A DNA stretch of 64,000 bases from Streptomyces sp. A 4/2 (GCF_940670765.1 NZ_CALNVW010000007.1:124001-188000), one strand, 5' to 3'. Shown: positions 46,801 to 56,387, numbered from the stretch's first letter. Made by a program: numbers and translations. Notes: generated by a model from the letters alone, not told the origin.

Positions 46801-47152
46801 CGCCACGCAGGTCGGCTCGTCCGCGACCGGCGGCTCCGAGGAGTCGGTCAGCCTGCTGAAGCCGGCCGCCGGTACGTACACCATCGAGGTGGACGCGTAC
46901 GCGGTGCCCGCCGGGTCCACGTCGTACGACTACCGCGATGTGTACTTCGCGCCGTCGCTCGGCACGGTCGAGGTCGACGAGACCAAGGCCGTGAAGCTGC
47001 CCGCCGGGGCCTCGACCGGGGTCGGCGCCCGGATCATCGCCGCGGGCGCGGCTCCCGAGGGGCGCGAGTTCTTCGGCCAGGTGCAGCTGCTGAACGCCCG
47101 CGGCACGGTGGCGGGGACCGGCAGCGTCCAGATCGCGAAGGTCACACCGTAA
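43829..47152 (+). CDS. Large secreted S8 (subtilisin-like) serine protease with TPP II-type insertion
   Basis: The 1107-aa protein has a Sec signal ending near AAGPAFA and a propeptide-like region (to about residue 170). The catalytic residues are Asp214 (GILDSGVD), His392 (EHGTHVAG), oxyanion Asn in ISAGNEG, and Ser585 (GTSMASPQ). The gap of 178 residues between Asp and His holds an inserted domain with two Ca-loop-like motifs (DLNRDGDTTD, DLNDNGDFTD), as in tripeptidyl-peptidase II/pyrolysin-type subtilases. Beta-rich C-terminal domains follow, including a PPC-like one (GADLDLYVYKG). The ATG at 43829 has AGGG 6 nt upstream; ATGs at 43823 and 43784 are alternatives. Confidence 0.92.
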   Translation: MTLEFPGSITRARRTARVAAAAGVVLALAASAAGPAFAAGQDGPAPSPVKSVKSAGATSGKLGAADAQLLGQAEAEGTKSVTVMVATAPGATAQVRKQFDGVPGAVVGRTDDKLGYVRATLPTPRAGSAIKAAEKLSSVHGIDLKQEIQLDDPTPAGDTAKGAKSKATTGTYAAPGRNTPARNPYNPSFETGAVDFVKQHPKSDGRGVTIGILDSGVDLGHPALQKTSTGERKVVDWVTSTDPVGDGDGTWLRMNSPVKGSVFTAEGRTWKAPAGSYQFKLFAEKVTVGGDEAGDLNRDGDTTDTWGVLYDPVAGTVRVDLNDNGDFTDDVAMKPYKDTFQVGYFGKDDPATQVAERVPFVVEIRKNVVHDAAGDTSDYVNIGVIQSEHGTHVAGITAANGLFGGKMNGAAPGAKIVSSRACTWSGGCTNVALTEGMMDLVVNRGVDIVNMSIGGLPALNDGSSARDELYKRLIDTYGVQLVISAGNEGPGLNTIGDPGLADHVISVGATISKETWAANYGSGVTKKNDMMPFSSRGPREDGGFTPTLSAPGAAINSTQTWLPGSPVKEAGYALPAGYSMLQGTSMASPQATGASALLLSAAKQKHIELPPADLRTALTSTATHIKGVPAHAEGAGLINIVGAWDQITKGAKGHRAAAHEYTVKAPVDTALSYALKTPGFGTGIYDREGGLKAGQTKTYPVTVVRTTGPDKAVTHKVSLKNNDGTFKLTGSGQVALPLGKPVTVKVQAKPASAGVHSAILQLDDKNTLGVDQQILATVIVAKPLAKPSYTFTASGSVQRNSTTSYFVTVPEGAKALEVGMGALRSGSQTRFISIHPYGVAVDDTGTPSCYPNYDNPANTCRPDLRSYADPAPGVWEIEVEARRTSPYLDNPYKLDVALLGAAFDPAVQTLPEVKVGTPAPVEWKVGNGFAAIDGTLKGGPLGSSKSDTPTIEQGATRTTTVTIGAGVDRLDVAIGHTSDTGADLDLYVYKGATQVGSSATGGSEESVSLLKPAAGTYTIEVDAYAVPAGSTSYDYRDVYFAPSLGTVEVDETKAVKLPAGASTGVGARIIAAGAAPEGREFFGQVQLLNARGTVAGTGSVQIAKVTP

Positions 47153-48424
<1,272 letters not shown>

Positions 48425-48458
48425 GCCCCATCTGAATCCCGCCGCCGCACAGGCCCAG

Positions 48459-48506
48459 GTGCCGCCGCAGTGCCGTGTCCCGCTCGGGCAGGCGCTGCGG
48501 CGGCAC
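48459..48506 (+). terminator. Terminator between asd and pepN
   Basis: A 12-bp stem (gtgccgccgcag / ctgcggcggcac) with a 24-nt loop, which itself has partial pairing, lies 35 nt past the asd stop. Confidence 0.75.
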
Positions 48507-48594
48507 CGTGCTGAGGGAAGGTCCCCACCGGCCGCGGCTCCACGCGTGGAAGGATGACGGGAAACGTTCCATACCGAGGCCGAGGAGATCCCAG

Positions 48595-51171
48595 GTGCCT
48601 GGCACGAATCTGACCCGCGAAGAGGCGCAGGAGCGGGCGCGCCTGCTCACCGTGGACGCGTACACGATCGACCTCGATCTGAGCGGGGCGCAGGAGGGTG
48701 GCACCTACCGGTCCGCGACCACCGTGCGCTTCGAGTCCGCCGAGGCCGGGGCCGCCACCTTCATCGACCTGGTCGCGCCCGCGGTGCACGAAGTGGTACT
48801 GAACGGCGAGGCGCTGGACGCCTCCGCGGTCTTCCAGGACTCGCGGATCGCGCTGTCCGGGCTGCTCGCCGGGGAGAACGAGCTGCGGGTCGTCGCCGAC
48901 TGCGCGTACACCAACACCGGTGAGGGGCTGCACCGCTTCGTCGACCCGGTCGACGACCAGGCGTACCTCTACACGCAGTTCGAGGTCCCGGACGCGCGGC
49001 GGGTCTTCGCCAGCTTCGAGCAGCCCGACCTGAAGGCGACCTTCCAGTTCACCGTGAAGGCCCCGCAGGGCTGGACCGTGATCTCCAACTCGCCGACGCC
49101 GGAACCCGAGGACCACGTCTGGCGGTTCGAGCCGACGCCGCGCATCTCGACGTACATCACCGCGCTGATCGTCGGTCCGTACCACTCGGTGCACAGCAGC
49201 TACGAGAAGGACGGGAAGTCCGTCCCCCTCGGCATCTACTGCCGCCCCTCGCTGGCCGAGTTCCTGGACTCCGACGCGATCTTCGACGTCACGCGGCAGG
49301 GCTTCGACTGGTTCCAGGAGAAGTTCGACTACGACTACCCGTTCGCCAAGTACGACCAGCTCTTCGTGCCGGAGTTCAACGCCGGGGCCATGGAGAACGC
49401 GGGCGCGGTGACCATCCGCGACCAGTACGTGTTCCGTTCCAAGGTCACCGACGCGGCCTACGAGACGCGCGCCGAGACGATCCTGCACGAGCTCGCGCAC
49501 ATGTGGTTCGGCGACCTCGTCACCATGGAGTGGTGGAACGACCTGTGGCTGAACGAGTCGTTCGCCACGTACACCTCGATCGCCTGCCTGGCGTACGCGC
49601 CGGGTTCGAAGTGGCCGCAGTCGTGGACGACGTTCGCCAACTCGATGAAGACCTGGGCCTACCGCCAGGACCAGCTGCCCTCCACGCACCCGATCATGGC
49701 CGACATCACCGACCTGGACGACGTCCTGGTCAACTTCGACGGCATCACGTACGCCAAGGGCGCCTCGGTGCTCAAGCAGCTCGTCGCCTACGTCGGGATG
49801 GACGCGTTCTTCCAGGGCGTGCAGGCGTACTTCAAGCAGCACGCCTTCGGCAACACCCGGCTCTCCGACCTGCTGGGCGCACTGGAGAAGACCTCCGGGC
49901 GTGACCTGAAGGCCTGGTCGAAGGCGTGGCTGGAGACCGCGGGGATCAACATCCTGCGCCCGGAGATCGAGGTCGACGGCGCCGGTCATGTCACCTCGTT
50001 CGCCGTGCGGCAGGAGGCGCCCGCGCTGCCCGCCGGCGCCAAGGGCGAGCCGACGCTGCGCCCGCACCGCATCGCGATCGGCTGCTACGACCTGGACGGG
50101 AGCGGCAAGCTCGTCCGTACGAACCGCATCGAGCTGGACGTGGACGGCGAGCGCACCGAGGTGCCGTTCCCGCCGAACACGCCGCGCCCCGCGGTGATCC
50201 TGCTCAACGACGACGACCTGTCGTACGCCAAGGTGCGCCTGGACGAGGAGTCGCTGCGGGTCGTCACCGCGCACCTCGGGGACTTCACCGAGTCGCTGCC
50301 GCGCGCGCTGTCCTGGGCCTCCGCCTGGGACATGACCCGCGACGGCGAGCTCGCCACCCGTGACTACCTGGCGCTCGTCCTCTCCGGCATCTCCAAGGAG
50401 ACGGACATCGGCGTCGTCCAGTCGCTGCACCGTCAGGTGAAGATGGCGCTGGACCTGTACGCGGACCCGGCCGGGCGCGAGGCGGGGCTGACCCGGTGGA
50501 CCGACGCGACGCTGGCGCACCTGCGGTCCTCCGACGCGGGCAGCGACCACCAGCTGGCGTGGGCGCGTGCCTTCGCCGATACGGCGCGTACGCCGCTCCA
50601 GCTCGATCTGCTGGTCGGGCTGCTCGAAGGCACCGAGTCGGTCGAGGGGCTGGCCGTCGACACCGAGCTGCGCTGGGCGTTCGTCCACCGGCTGGCCGCT
50701 GTCGGGCGGTTCGACGAGGAGGAGATCGCCGGCGAGCTGGTGCGTGACCGGACCTCGGCGGGTGAGCGGCACGCAGCGAGCGCCCGTGCCGCGCGTCCGA
50801 CGGAGGCCGCGAAGGCGGAGGCCTGGGCCTCCGTCGTCGAGTCGGACCAGCTGCCCAACGCCGTGCAGGAAGCGGTCATCGGGGGCTTCGTGCAGACCGA
50901 CCAGCGCGAGCTGCTCGCCCCGTACACGGAGAAGTACTTCGCGGCGGTCAAGAAGGTCTGGGACTCCCGCAGCCACGAGATGGCCCAGCAGGTCGCGGTG
51001 GGTCTCTACCCGTCGCTCCAGGTGTCGCAGGAGACGCTGGACGCCACCGACACGTGGCTGGCCTCGGCCGAACCGAGCGCCGCGCTGCGGCGGTTGATCT
51101 CCGAGTCGCGGTCCGGCGTGGAGCGGGCGCTCCGGGCGCAGGCCGCCGACGCGGGTGCGGCGACGGCGTAA
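48595..51171 (+). CDS. pepN: Aminopeptidase N (M1 family), main copy
   Basis: The 858-aa zinc aminopeptidase starts VPGTNLTREEAQERARLLTV at GTG 48595, with GAGGAG 8 nt upstream, and closely resembles S. lividans PepN from memory. The zinc motif HELAH has His298, Glu299 and His302, with Glu321 in WLNESFATY. The substrate motif is GAMENAG. It acts on free peptides in the cytosol. It shares the whole domain plan with the copy at 37346, but its catalytic surroundings (TMEWWNDLWLNE rather than TMAWWDDLWLKE) match the canonical enzyme. Confidence 0.95.
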   Translation: MPGTNLTREEAQERARLLTVDAYTIDLDLSGAQEGGTYRSATTVRFESAEAGAATFIDLVAPAVHEVVLNGEALDASAVFQDSRIALSGLLAGENELRVVADCAYTNTGEGLHRFVDPVDDQAYLYTQFEVPDARRVFASFEQPDLKATFQFTVKAPQGWTVISNSPTPEPEDHVWRFEPTPRISTYITALIVGPYHSVHSSYEKDGKSVPLGIYCRPSLAEFLDSDAIFDVTRQGFDWFQEKFDYDYPFAKYDQLFVPEFNAGAMENAGAVTIRDQYVFRSKVTDAAYETRAETILHELAHMWFGDLVTMEWWNDLWLNESFATYTSIACLAYAPGSKWPQSWTTFANSMKTWAYRQDQLPSTHPIMADITDLDDVLVNFDGITYAKGASVLKQLVAYVGMDAFFQGVQAYFKQHAFGNTRLSDLLGALEKTSGRDLKAWSKAWLETAGINILRPEIEVDGAGHVTSFAVRQEAPALPAGAKGEPTLRPHRIAIGCYDLDGSGKLVRTNRIELDVDGERTEVPFPPNTPRPAVILLNDDDLSYAKVRLDEESLRVVTAHLGDFTESLPRALSWASAWDMTRDGELATRDYLALVLSGISKETDIGVVQSLHRQVKMALDLYADPAGREAGLTRWTDATLAHLRSSDAGSDHQLAWARAFADTARTPLQLDLLVGLLEGTESVEGLAVDTELRWAFVHRLAAVGRFDEEEIAGELVRDRTSAGERHAASARAARPTEAAKAEAWASVVESDQLPNAVQEAVIGGFVQTDQRELLAPYTEKYFAAVKKVWDSRSHEMAQQVAVGLYPSLQVSQETLDATDTWLASAEPSAALRRLISESRSGVERALRAQAADAGAATA

Positions 51172-51180
51172 CGACGCCGG

Positions 51181-51223
51181 GGCGGGTGCGGAACGGTTCC
51201 CCCGGGACCGTTCCGCACCCGCC
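51181..51223 (+). terminator. Terminator after pepN
   Basis: A 17-bp perfect stem (ggcgggtgcggaacggt and complement) with a 9-nt loop starts 9 nt past the stop. Confidence 0.88.
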
Positions 51224-51239
51224 CCTGTCCGTCCTGTTC

Positions 51240-51289
51240 AGCTGTCCTGAAGCTGTCCTGGTCAGCTGTCCTGGTCAGCTGTCCTGGTC
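51240..51289. repeat. 13-bp tandem repeat between pepN and alc
   Basis: Three exact agctgtcctggtc units (51251-51289) follow an 11-bp partial unit (agctgtcctga, 51240-51250). It is a simple minisatellite-like array beyond both convergent genes. Confidence 0.85.
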
Positions 51290-51303
51290 AGCAGCAGTGC
51301 AGC

Positions 51304-52422
51304 TCAGTAGCGGCTGCGCAGCTCCGCGATACCCGCCGCGGTGAACGTCCCGTGCAGCCGCATCCTCGCCACACCGCCGTCCGGGAAGGCGTCCAGGCGT
51401 ACGTGCGTGACGACCGCCTCGGTGTCCAGCGGGAAGCGGTGCGAGGTGTCGGGCTGGAGCCGGGTGCGCGGCAGGATCTCGAACCACTCGCCCGTCTCGC
51501 CGTCGCGCCCGCTGAGCGCGATCCAGCCCGCCGCGTTGCCCTTCAGATAGGCCGTGTCGATCTCGACGGCGCGCACGGCGCCCTGGGCGGCCAGCCGGAA
51601 CCGCACCCAGTCGTTGGTGTGGCGGACCCGGCGGCGGCGGTTCTCCCAGCCGTCGTCCATCTTGCGGGAGGTGCCGGGCAGGATGATCTGGGTCGGCGAG
51701 GAGTAGAAGCGGTCCGACGCGTCCTCGTAGGTACCGCCGTTGAGCACCGAGATCAGGTCGACGGTGGAGAGCAGCTCCAGCCACGCCGGGTCGGGGACGA
51801 CCTCGCCGTGCACCCGGAGCCGGGCGACACCGCCGTCGGGGTGCTGGCAGAGCCGGACGTGGGTCCAGCGGCGGTCGTCGGTGATCTCGAAGCCGTTGGC
51901 GGCGTGGCCGCGTACGGGGGTCTCCGGGACGATCTCCTCCCACTTCACGTCGTCGGCGAGCAGTTCCTCCGGACTCGGGGAGCCCTCGACGGCCGCGGCC
52001 TGGACCGAGACGCGCTGCGGGTAGTTGCCGCGGAAGTGGGCGGTGTCGACGATGATCCCGCGGATGACGCCGGGGGCGCCGAGCCGTACCAGCGCCCAGT
52101 CGTGCTCCCCGGGCGCGGGGAACGGGGCCTCGGCGGTGCCACGCCGGCGGCGGGTCTCCCAGCCGTCCATGATCTTGCCCTTGTGGCCGAAGCGCTCGGG
52201 GTCGAAGACGGCGCGCTCGCGGACGAGCAGGTTCTCGCGCTCGGCGAAGAACTCGTCGTTGGCGGCGACGACACCCGCACCGAGGCGGCGGTCCGCCAGG
52301 TCCACGAGTTCGGTGAAGGGGAAGTCCCCGACCCGGTAGTCGGCGTACGGGTCGCCGCCGCCGTACGGGGCGGCGTCGTTCGCGTGCGGGTCCTGGGCGT
52401 TCGCTGCGTCGGTGGAAGTCAT
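51304..52422 (-). CDS. alc: Allantoicase
   Basis: The 372-aa enzyme splits allantoate to ureidoglycolate and urea in purine degradation. It is built of two related beta-sandwich domains with paired motifs: GKIMDGWETRRRR and RKMDDGWENRRRR, VDTAHFRGNYP and IDTAYLKGNA, and VRLCQHPDGGVARLRVHG and VRLDAFPDGGVARMRLHG. The ATG at 52422 (MTSTDAANAQ) is chosen over an upstream in-frame codon. A LysR gene ends 59 bp upstream. Allantoinase is not adjacent. Confidence 0.93.
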   Translation of the reverse strand: MTSTDAANAQDPHANDAAPYGGGDPYADYRVGDFPFTELVDLADRRLGAGVVAANDEFFAERENLLVRERAVFDPERFGHKGKIMDGWETRRRRGTAEAPFPAPGEHDWALVRLGAPGVIRGIIVDTAHFRGNYPQRVSVQAAAVEGSPSPEELLADDVKWEEIVPETPVRGHAANGFEITDDRRWTHVRLCQHPDGGVARLRVHGEVVPDPAWLELLSTVDLISVLNGGTYEDASDRFYSSPTQIILPGTSRKMDDGWENRRRRVRHTNDWVRFRLAAQGAVRAVEIDTAYLKGNAAGWIALSGRDGETGEWFEILPRTRLQPDTSHRFPLDTEAVVTHVRLDAFPDGGVARMRLHGTFTAAGIAELRSRY

Positions 52423-52481
52423 GAGTCGACTGTCACCCCTGCACACCGATCGCGTCCATCGAAAGTTTCCGCAGGATTCTT

Positions 52482-53402
52482 TCAGGAATTCTGAACGTTC
52501 CTACGAACGGCCGCCACCTCGCGCAGCGCGTCGAGCACCCGGCCCACCGCGGCGCCCTCCTCGGCCCCGCGCCGGACCGCCGCGATCACATGGCGCTGCG
52601 GCTGGTCGGCGCTCAGCACCCGGGTGACCACCCCCGTACGGCGCTCCGCCGCGGCCATCCTCGGCACCAGCGCGACCCCCATGCCCGCTTCCACCATGGC
52701 CAGGATCGCCGTCCAGCCCGCGGCGCTGTGGGCCTGTTCGGGAACGAACCCGGCGGCCTCGCAGGCAGCCGTGGTGATCTCCGACCAGGGACCGCTGCCC
52801 CCGAAGATCCATGGCTCACCGGAGAGATCCGCCAGCCGCAGCCCCTCGGCGGCGGCGAGCGGGTGGCCGGCGGGCAGCGCGACATCGAGCGGATCCGCCA
52901 GCAGCGGTATCCGGGTGAAGCGCGGGTCCCGGGCCGTCGGGGCGTGCGCGGCCAGCGAGAGGGCCAGATCGACCTCACCGCCCGACAGCAGGGTGTACGC
53001 CTCGGCCGCCTCCGCCTCCCGTACCCGGACGTCCAGCTCCGGGCTGCTGAGCCGCAGCGCGGCGACGGCGGGCACGACCAGGGCGGGGACCGCCGTGGAG
53101 AAGGCGCCCACCCGGACCTCGCCCGCCTCGCCCTGGAGGTATCCGGCCAGCTCCGCGTCCGCGCGCTCCAGCTGGGCGAAGACCGCCTCGGCGTGCCGGA
53201 GGACGAGCTGGGCCGCGTCGGTCAGCCTGACCCGCCTGCCGTGTGCCACGAGCAGCGGTACGCCGAGCTGCCTGGCCAGGTTGGAGAGCTGCTGGGAGAC
53301 GGCCGACGGGGTCATCCGGAGCGCCTCGGCCGTGGCGGTCACGGTCCCGCGCTCGTTCAGGGTGCGGAGGATCTGCAGCTTCCTGATGTCCCACTCGGTC
53401 AT
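52482..53402 (-). CDS. LysR-family transcriptional regulator
   Basis: The 306-aa protein has an N-terminal winged helix-turn-helix (ILRTLNERGTVTATAEALRM, TPSAVSQQLSNLARQLG) and a periplasmic-binding-like effector domain (about 90-300). It lies upstream of alc on the same strand, so it could be co-transcribed with it or control it. LysR regulators usually act on divergent genes, and no such partner exists here. The inducer is unknown. Confidence 0.9.
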   Translation of the reverse strand: MTEWDIRKLQILRTLNERGTVTATAEALRMTPSAVSQQLSNLARQLGVPLLVAHGRRVRLTDAAQLVLRHAEAVFAQLERADAELAGYLQGEAGEVRVGAFSTAVPALVVPAVAALRLSSPELDVRVREAEAAEAYTLLSGGEVDLALSLAAHAPTARDPRFTRIPLLADPLDVALPAGHPLAAAEGLRLADLSGEPWIFGGSGPWSEITTAACEAAGFVPEQAHSAAGWTAILAMVEAGMGVALVPRMAAAERRTGVVTRVLSADQPQRHVIAAVRRGAEEGAAVGRVLDALREVAAVRRNVQNS

Positions 53403-53446
53403 GCCCGCAACCTACCCGCACCGCTCGCGGGGGCCCCGGACACAGA

Positions 53447-53483
53447 GATGCTGCGGAGTCGCCCCGGGCGGCTCCGCAGCATC
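53447..53483 (-). terminator. Terminator after the small membrane-protein gene
   Basis: A 12-bp stem (gatgctgcggag / ctccgcagcatc) with a 13-nt loop lies 17 nt beyond the stop at 53500. Confidence 0.8.
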
Positions 53484-53499
53484 AGTGACGTGCGAGGTG

Positions 53500-53730
53500 T
53501 CAGGCCTTCTTGCGGGACTTGTCGAGCACCATCACCAGTCCGGCGATGATCCCGAACAGAAGGAGCGGCGTGATCACAAAGAGGCCGACCGTGTCGATCA
53601 CACTGAGGCCGGGACCGGGGTCGTCGCCGTCGTCGCGCGTGAGCGCGAGCGCGGGGGACGACATGAGCAGCATCATCAGCGTCGTACCGGCTGCTACGGC
53701 TCCGGCGCGCAGGGCGTTCTTCTTGTCCAC
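53500..53730 (-). CDS. Small exported or membrane protein, overlaps the malQ 3' end
   Basis: The 76-aa protein has an N-terminal signal-like segment (AGAVAAGTTLMMLLMSSPALALT), an acidic linker (RDDGDDPGPG), one span (GLFVITPLLLFGIIAGLVMVL) and a basic end (DKSRKKA). The GTG start at 53730 lies 37 bp inside the malQ reading frame on the same strand, so it is translationally coupled or reinitiated. Unknown function; conserved-looking composition. Confidence 0.75.
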   Translation of the reverse strand: MDKKNALRAGAVAAGTTLMMLLMSSPALALTRDDGDDPGPGLSVIDTVGLFVITPLLLFGIIAGLVMVLDKSRKKA

Positions 53731-55796
53731 GGAGCAAACGTAGCGAACGGCCTTGTGGCCCGCGCGCCCGGGGGTCCCGTACGCGCCGCGAACTCAGCCA
53801 TCAGGCGGTGCAGCCGGGGGGAGGCCGCCACTTCCTCCAGGGTGACGGGCCGTCCGTGCGCGTCGGCAACCGGCAGGCGCCAGTTGGGGTATTCGTCCCA
53901 GGTGCCGGGCAGATTCTGCGGGCGCCGGTCGCCCACCGCGTCCGGCAGCCAGATACCGGTCATCCGGGCCGGGGTGCGCAGCAGGAAGCGGTAGACCGCG
54001 CGGACCTCGCCCTCCTCGTCGCCGGAGCCCTCGGGCAGCAGGCCCAGCCGGGAGAGGTATCCGAGCCACTCGGCGGTCTCCGCCTTGTCCTCGGCCTGCT
54101 CCTGGCCGAGCGGGTGGGTCAGCAACCCCAGCCGGTGGCGCAGTTCGACGTGCTCGCCGGTCAACCGGGCCGCGGTGGACGGCAGATCGTGGGTGGTGGC
54201 CGTGGCCACGCACTCCTCCCGCCATTCCGCCGGGGCCAGCGGGCGCCCCGTACCGCTCCAGTCGCGCTCGAACCAGAGCACGGAGGTGCCCAGCACGCCC
54301 CGCCGTGACAGGGCCTCACGCACTCCGGGCTCGACCGTTCCGAGGTCCTCGCCGATCACCACGGCGCCCGCGCGGTGGGCCTCCAGGGCGAGGACGGCGA
54401 GCATCGCGTCGGCGTCGTAACGGACATATGTTCCAGTGGTGGGATCGTCGCCCTCCGGTACCCACCAGAGCCGGAAGAGCCCCATCACATGGTCGATGCG
54501 CAGGGCGCCCGCGTTGCGCAGGATGCCGCGGAGCAGCCCGCGGAAGGGTGCGTACCCGGACGCGGCCAGGGCGTCGGGGCGCCAGGGCGGCAGGCCCCAG
54601 TCCTGCCCCCGGGCGTTGAAGGCGTCCGGCGGGGCGCCGACCGACATGCCGGAGGCGAAGGCGTCCTGCTGCGCCCAGGCATCGGAGCCGCCCGGGTGCA
54701 CGCCGACGGCCAGGTCGTGGACCAGACCGATGTCCATGCCCGCCTCGTGCGCGGTGTGCTGGGCGGCGGCGAGCTGGGTGTCGGTCAGCCAGGCCAGCCA
54801 CATGTGGAAGTCGACGCGGTCCTGGAGCGCGGCGCGGGCGCGGGCTGTCTCGCGCGAGCGGGGGTCGCGGAGGCCCGCGGGCCAGGCGTGCCGGTCCGGG
54901 CCGTGCGCCTCCGCCAGCGCGCACCAGGTGGCGTGGTCCTCCAGGGGTCTGCCCTGGGCGGCGAGGAAGTCCGCGTACGCGGCGCGGCGGCCGGGTCCGA
55001 GCGGCACCCGGGCGATCAGTTCCAGGGCTTCCTTCTTCAGCGCCCACACGGCGTCGCGGTCGATCAGCGCGCCGTTCCGGAGGACCTCGTCCCGCAGGGC
55101 GGCGCCCCGCTCCAGGTGGCTGCGGTCCGCCACGTACGCGTACTCGGGGACGGCCTCGATGCGCAGATGGACGGGATCGGGGAAGCGGCGCGACGAGGGC
55201 CGGTAGGGCGAGGGGTCGGTGGGCGTGCCGGGCACCGCCGCGTGCAGCGGGTTGACCTGGACGAATCCGGCGCCGTGCACCCGCCCCGACCAGGCCGCGA
55301 GCTCGGCCAGGTCGCCGAGGTCACCCATGCCCCAGGAGCGGTCGGACAGCAGGGAGTAGAGCTGCACGAGGAAGCCGTGACGGTGGCCGGGTGGCTGCGG
55401 CACCCGCTCGGGCGCGACGACGAGGGTGGCCCGCGCGGTGCGGCCGTCCTCCGCCTCGGCGTGCAACTCATGTACGCCGAGGGGCAGTTCCTGCCATTTG
55501 TCGAGCGTGCGGCCCTGCTCGGTCTCGATCCGCAGTGTGCTGCCCGGCGGCAGGTCGCTCACCACGGCGGGCCGCTCCCCGGGCCTGGCCACCACGGTCG
55601 GCGGCAGCAGCCGGCTCGCCAGGTCCGCCTCGTGGCGGCCGAGAGCCTCGCCGATCGCCTCCGGCGTCGACGCGTCGACGTCCAGCGCGGCGAGCACCGC
55701 GACGACGGTGGTGTCGGAGACCGGGACGGTGACGTCCGCGGAAGGTGAGTAGGAGGTGGCGACTCCGTGCAACGCGGCGAGCCTGGCAAGGCTCAT
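53694..55796 (-). CDS. malQ: 4-alpha-glucanotransferase (amylomaltase)
   Basis: The 700-aa GH77 enzyme rearranges maltodextrins. The active-site pieces are RIDHVMGLFRLWWVP (nucleophile Asp), VIGEDLGTVEPGV (acid/base Glu) and THDLPSTAARLTG (third Asp). The extra N-terminal domain of about 150 residues is usual in actinobacterial MalQ. The ATG has GGGGAG about 6 nt upstream. A small repeat-bearing ORF ends 26 bp before it, and a membrane-protein gene overlaps its end. Confidence 0.95.
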   Translation of the reverse strand: MSLARLAALHGVATSYSPSADVTVPVSDTTVVAVLAALDVDASTPEAIGEALGRHEADLASRLLPPTVVARPGERPAVVSDLPPGSTLRIETEQGRTLDKWQELPLGVHELHAEAEDGRTARATLVVAPERVPQPPGHRHGFLVQLYSLLSDRSWGMGDLGDLAELAAWSGRVHGAGFVQVNPLHAAVPGTPTDPSPYRPSSRRFPDPVHLRIEAVPEYAYVADRSHLERGAALRDEVLRNGALIDRDAVWALKKEALELIARVPLGPGRRAAYADFLAAQGRPLEDHATWCALAEAHGPDRHAWPAGLRDPRSRETARARAALQDRVDFHMWLAWLTDTQLAAAQHTAHEAGMDIGLVHDLAVGVHPGGSDAWAQQDAFASGMSVGAPPDAFNARGQDWGLPPWRPDALAASGYAPFRGLLRGILRNAGALRIDHVMGLFRLWWVPEGDDPTTGTYVRYDADAMLAVLALEAHRAGAVVIGEDLGTVEPGVREALSRRGVLGTSVLWFERDWSGTGRPLAPAEWREECVATATTHDLPSTAARLTGEHVELRHRLGLLTHPLGQEQAEDKAETAEWLGYLSRLGLLPEGSGDEEGEVRAVYRFLLRTPARMTGIWLPDAVGDRRPQNLPGTWDEYPNWRLPVADAHGRPVTLEEVAASPRLHRLMAEFAARTGPPGARATRPFATFAPWTRRTPCAPEP

Positions 55797-55822
55797 GCGG
55801 ACTCCCCGTTCAGGCTCCGGCT

Positions 55823-56062
55823 TCAGATTCCGGCAGCCGTTCCGTATGCGGTGGGCTCACTGGTCAGCGGGGTGGCGTCGGCGAGCGGCGGCTCGCTGGT
55901 GAGGGGGGCGACGTCGGAGAGGGGTGGTTCGCTCGTCAGGGGCAGTTCCATGGAGCTGGTGCTCGCGTCGGGGTCGGACATCTGGACCGGCAGGAGCTCC
56001 GGAACAGTCTCCGTGACGGGTTTGCACAGGGCCGAGAGCAGAAGCTGCGCTGAAGCGACCAC
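55823..56062 (-). CDS. Small ORF with three Pro/Thr/Ser/Glu-rich repeats, upstream of malQ
   Basis: The possible 79-aa product starts at GTG 56062 with GGAG 6-7 nt upstream. It has a short hydrophobic start (MVASAQLLLSALC) and three tandem 12-residue units (PLTSEPPLSDVA, PLTSEPPLADAT, PLTSEPTAYGTA). It ends 26 bp before malQ in the same direction. I do not recognise it. The opposite strand also shows a repeat-containing frame, so the repeat lies in the DNA; the coding call rests on the ribosome-binding site and position. Confidence 0.5.
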   Translation of the reverse strand: MVASAQLLLSALCKPVTETVPELLPVQMSDPDASTSSMELPLTSEPPLSDVAPLTSEPPLADATPLTSEPTAYGTAAGI

Positions 56063-56387
56063 AAGAATCTCCGTAAGGTCGGCTGATGGGTCGGAATCAG
56101 GCCCCTACCCAGCAGGCGCGACCCCATCCGTACACGTCTCACCAACGTGTGCTGGGTCACATTCCATTCCCCGGCACCGGAATTGTCCACACCGCCAGGG
56201 GTCAGGGCAATTCCGGCACACCGGCCACACGCGTGGACACTTCTTCGGCCGTGCGGGGGTGTTCGGACATGCAGATATGCGGATACGCGGATACGCGGAC
56301 ATGCACGAGCGCCGGGTGACGGAGGCGCTGTCACCCGGCCGCGACGAAGGCCCGGCCCGGCAGCCCCGCCGGCCCCCCGTCGGCCTC
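56063..56387. other. Non-coding spacer with short direct repeats
   Basis: These 325 bp between the small ORF and the HNH gene hold ccggaattg...caattccgg (arms 22 bp apart, near 56177-56216). A short gcggatac-type repeat run lies around 56276-56300, and the HNH terminator at 56311-56339. The promoter of the malQ unit presumably lies at its left end. No credible gene was found. Confidence 0.55.
56311..56339 (-). terminator. Terminator after the HNH nuclease gene
   Basis: A 10-bp stem (gccgggtgac / gtcacccggc) with a 9-nt loop lies 48 nt past the stop. Confidence 0.7.

Noticed and set aside
51240..51289. Possible CRISPR-like array
   Set aside because: The units are directly adjacent 13-mers without spacers.
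52463..52478. GAAAGTTTC motif upstream of alc as a second CsnR-type operator
   Set aside because: It lacks the flanking GG/CC symmetry of the site at 58403-58413 and has no link to chitosan genes.
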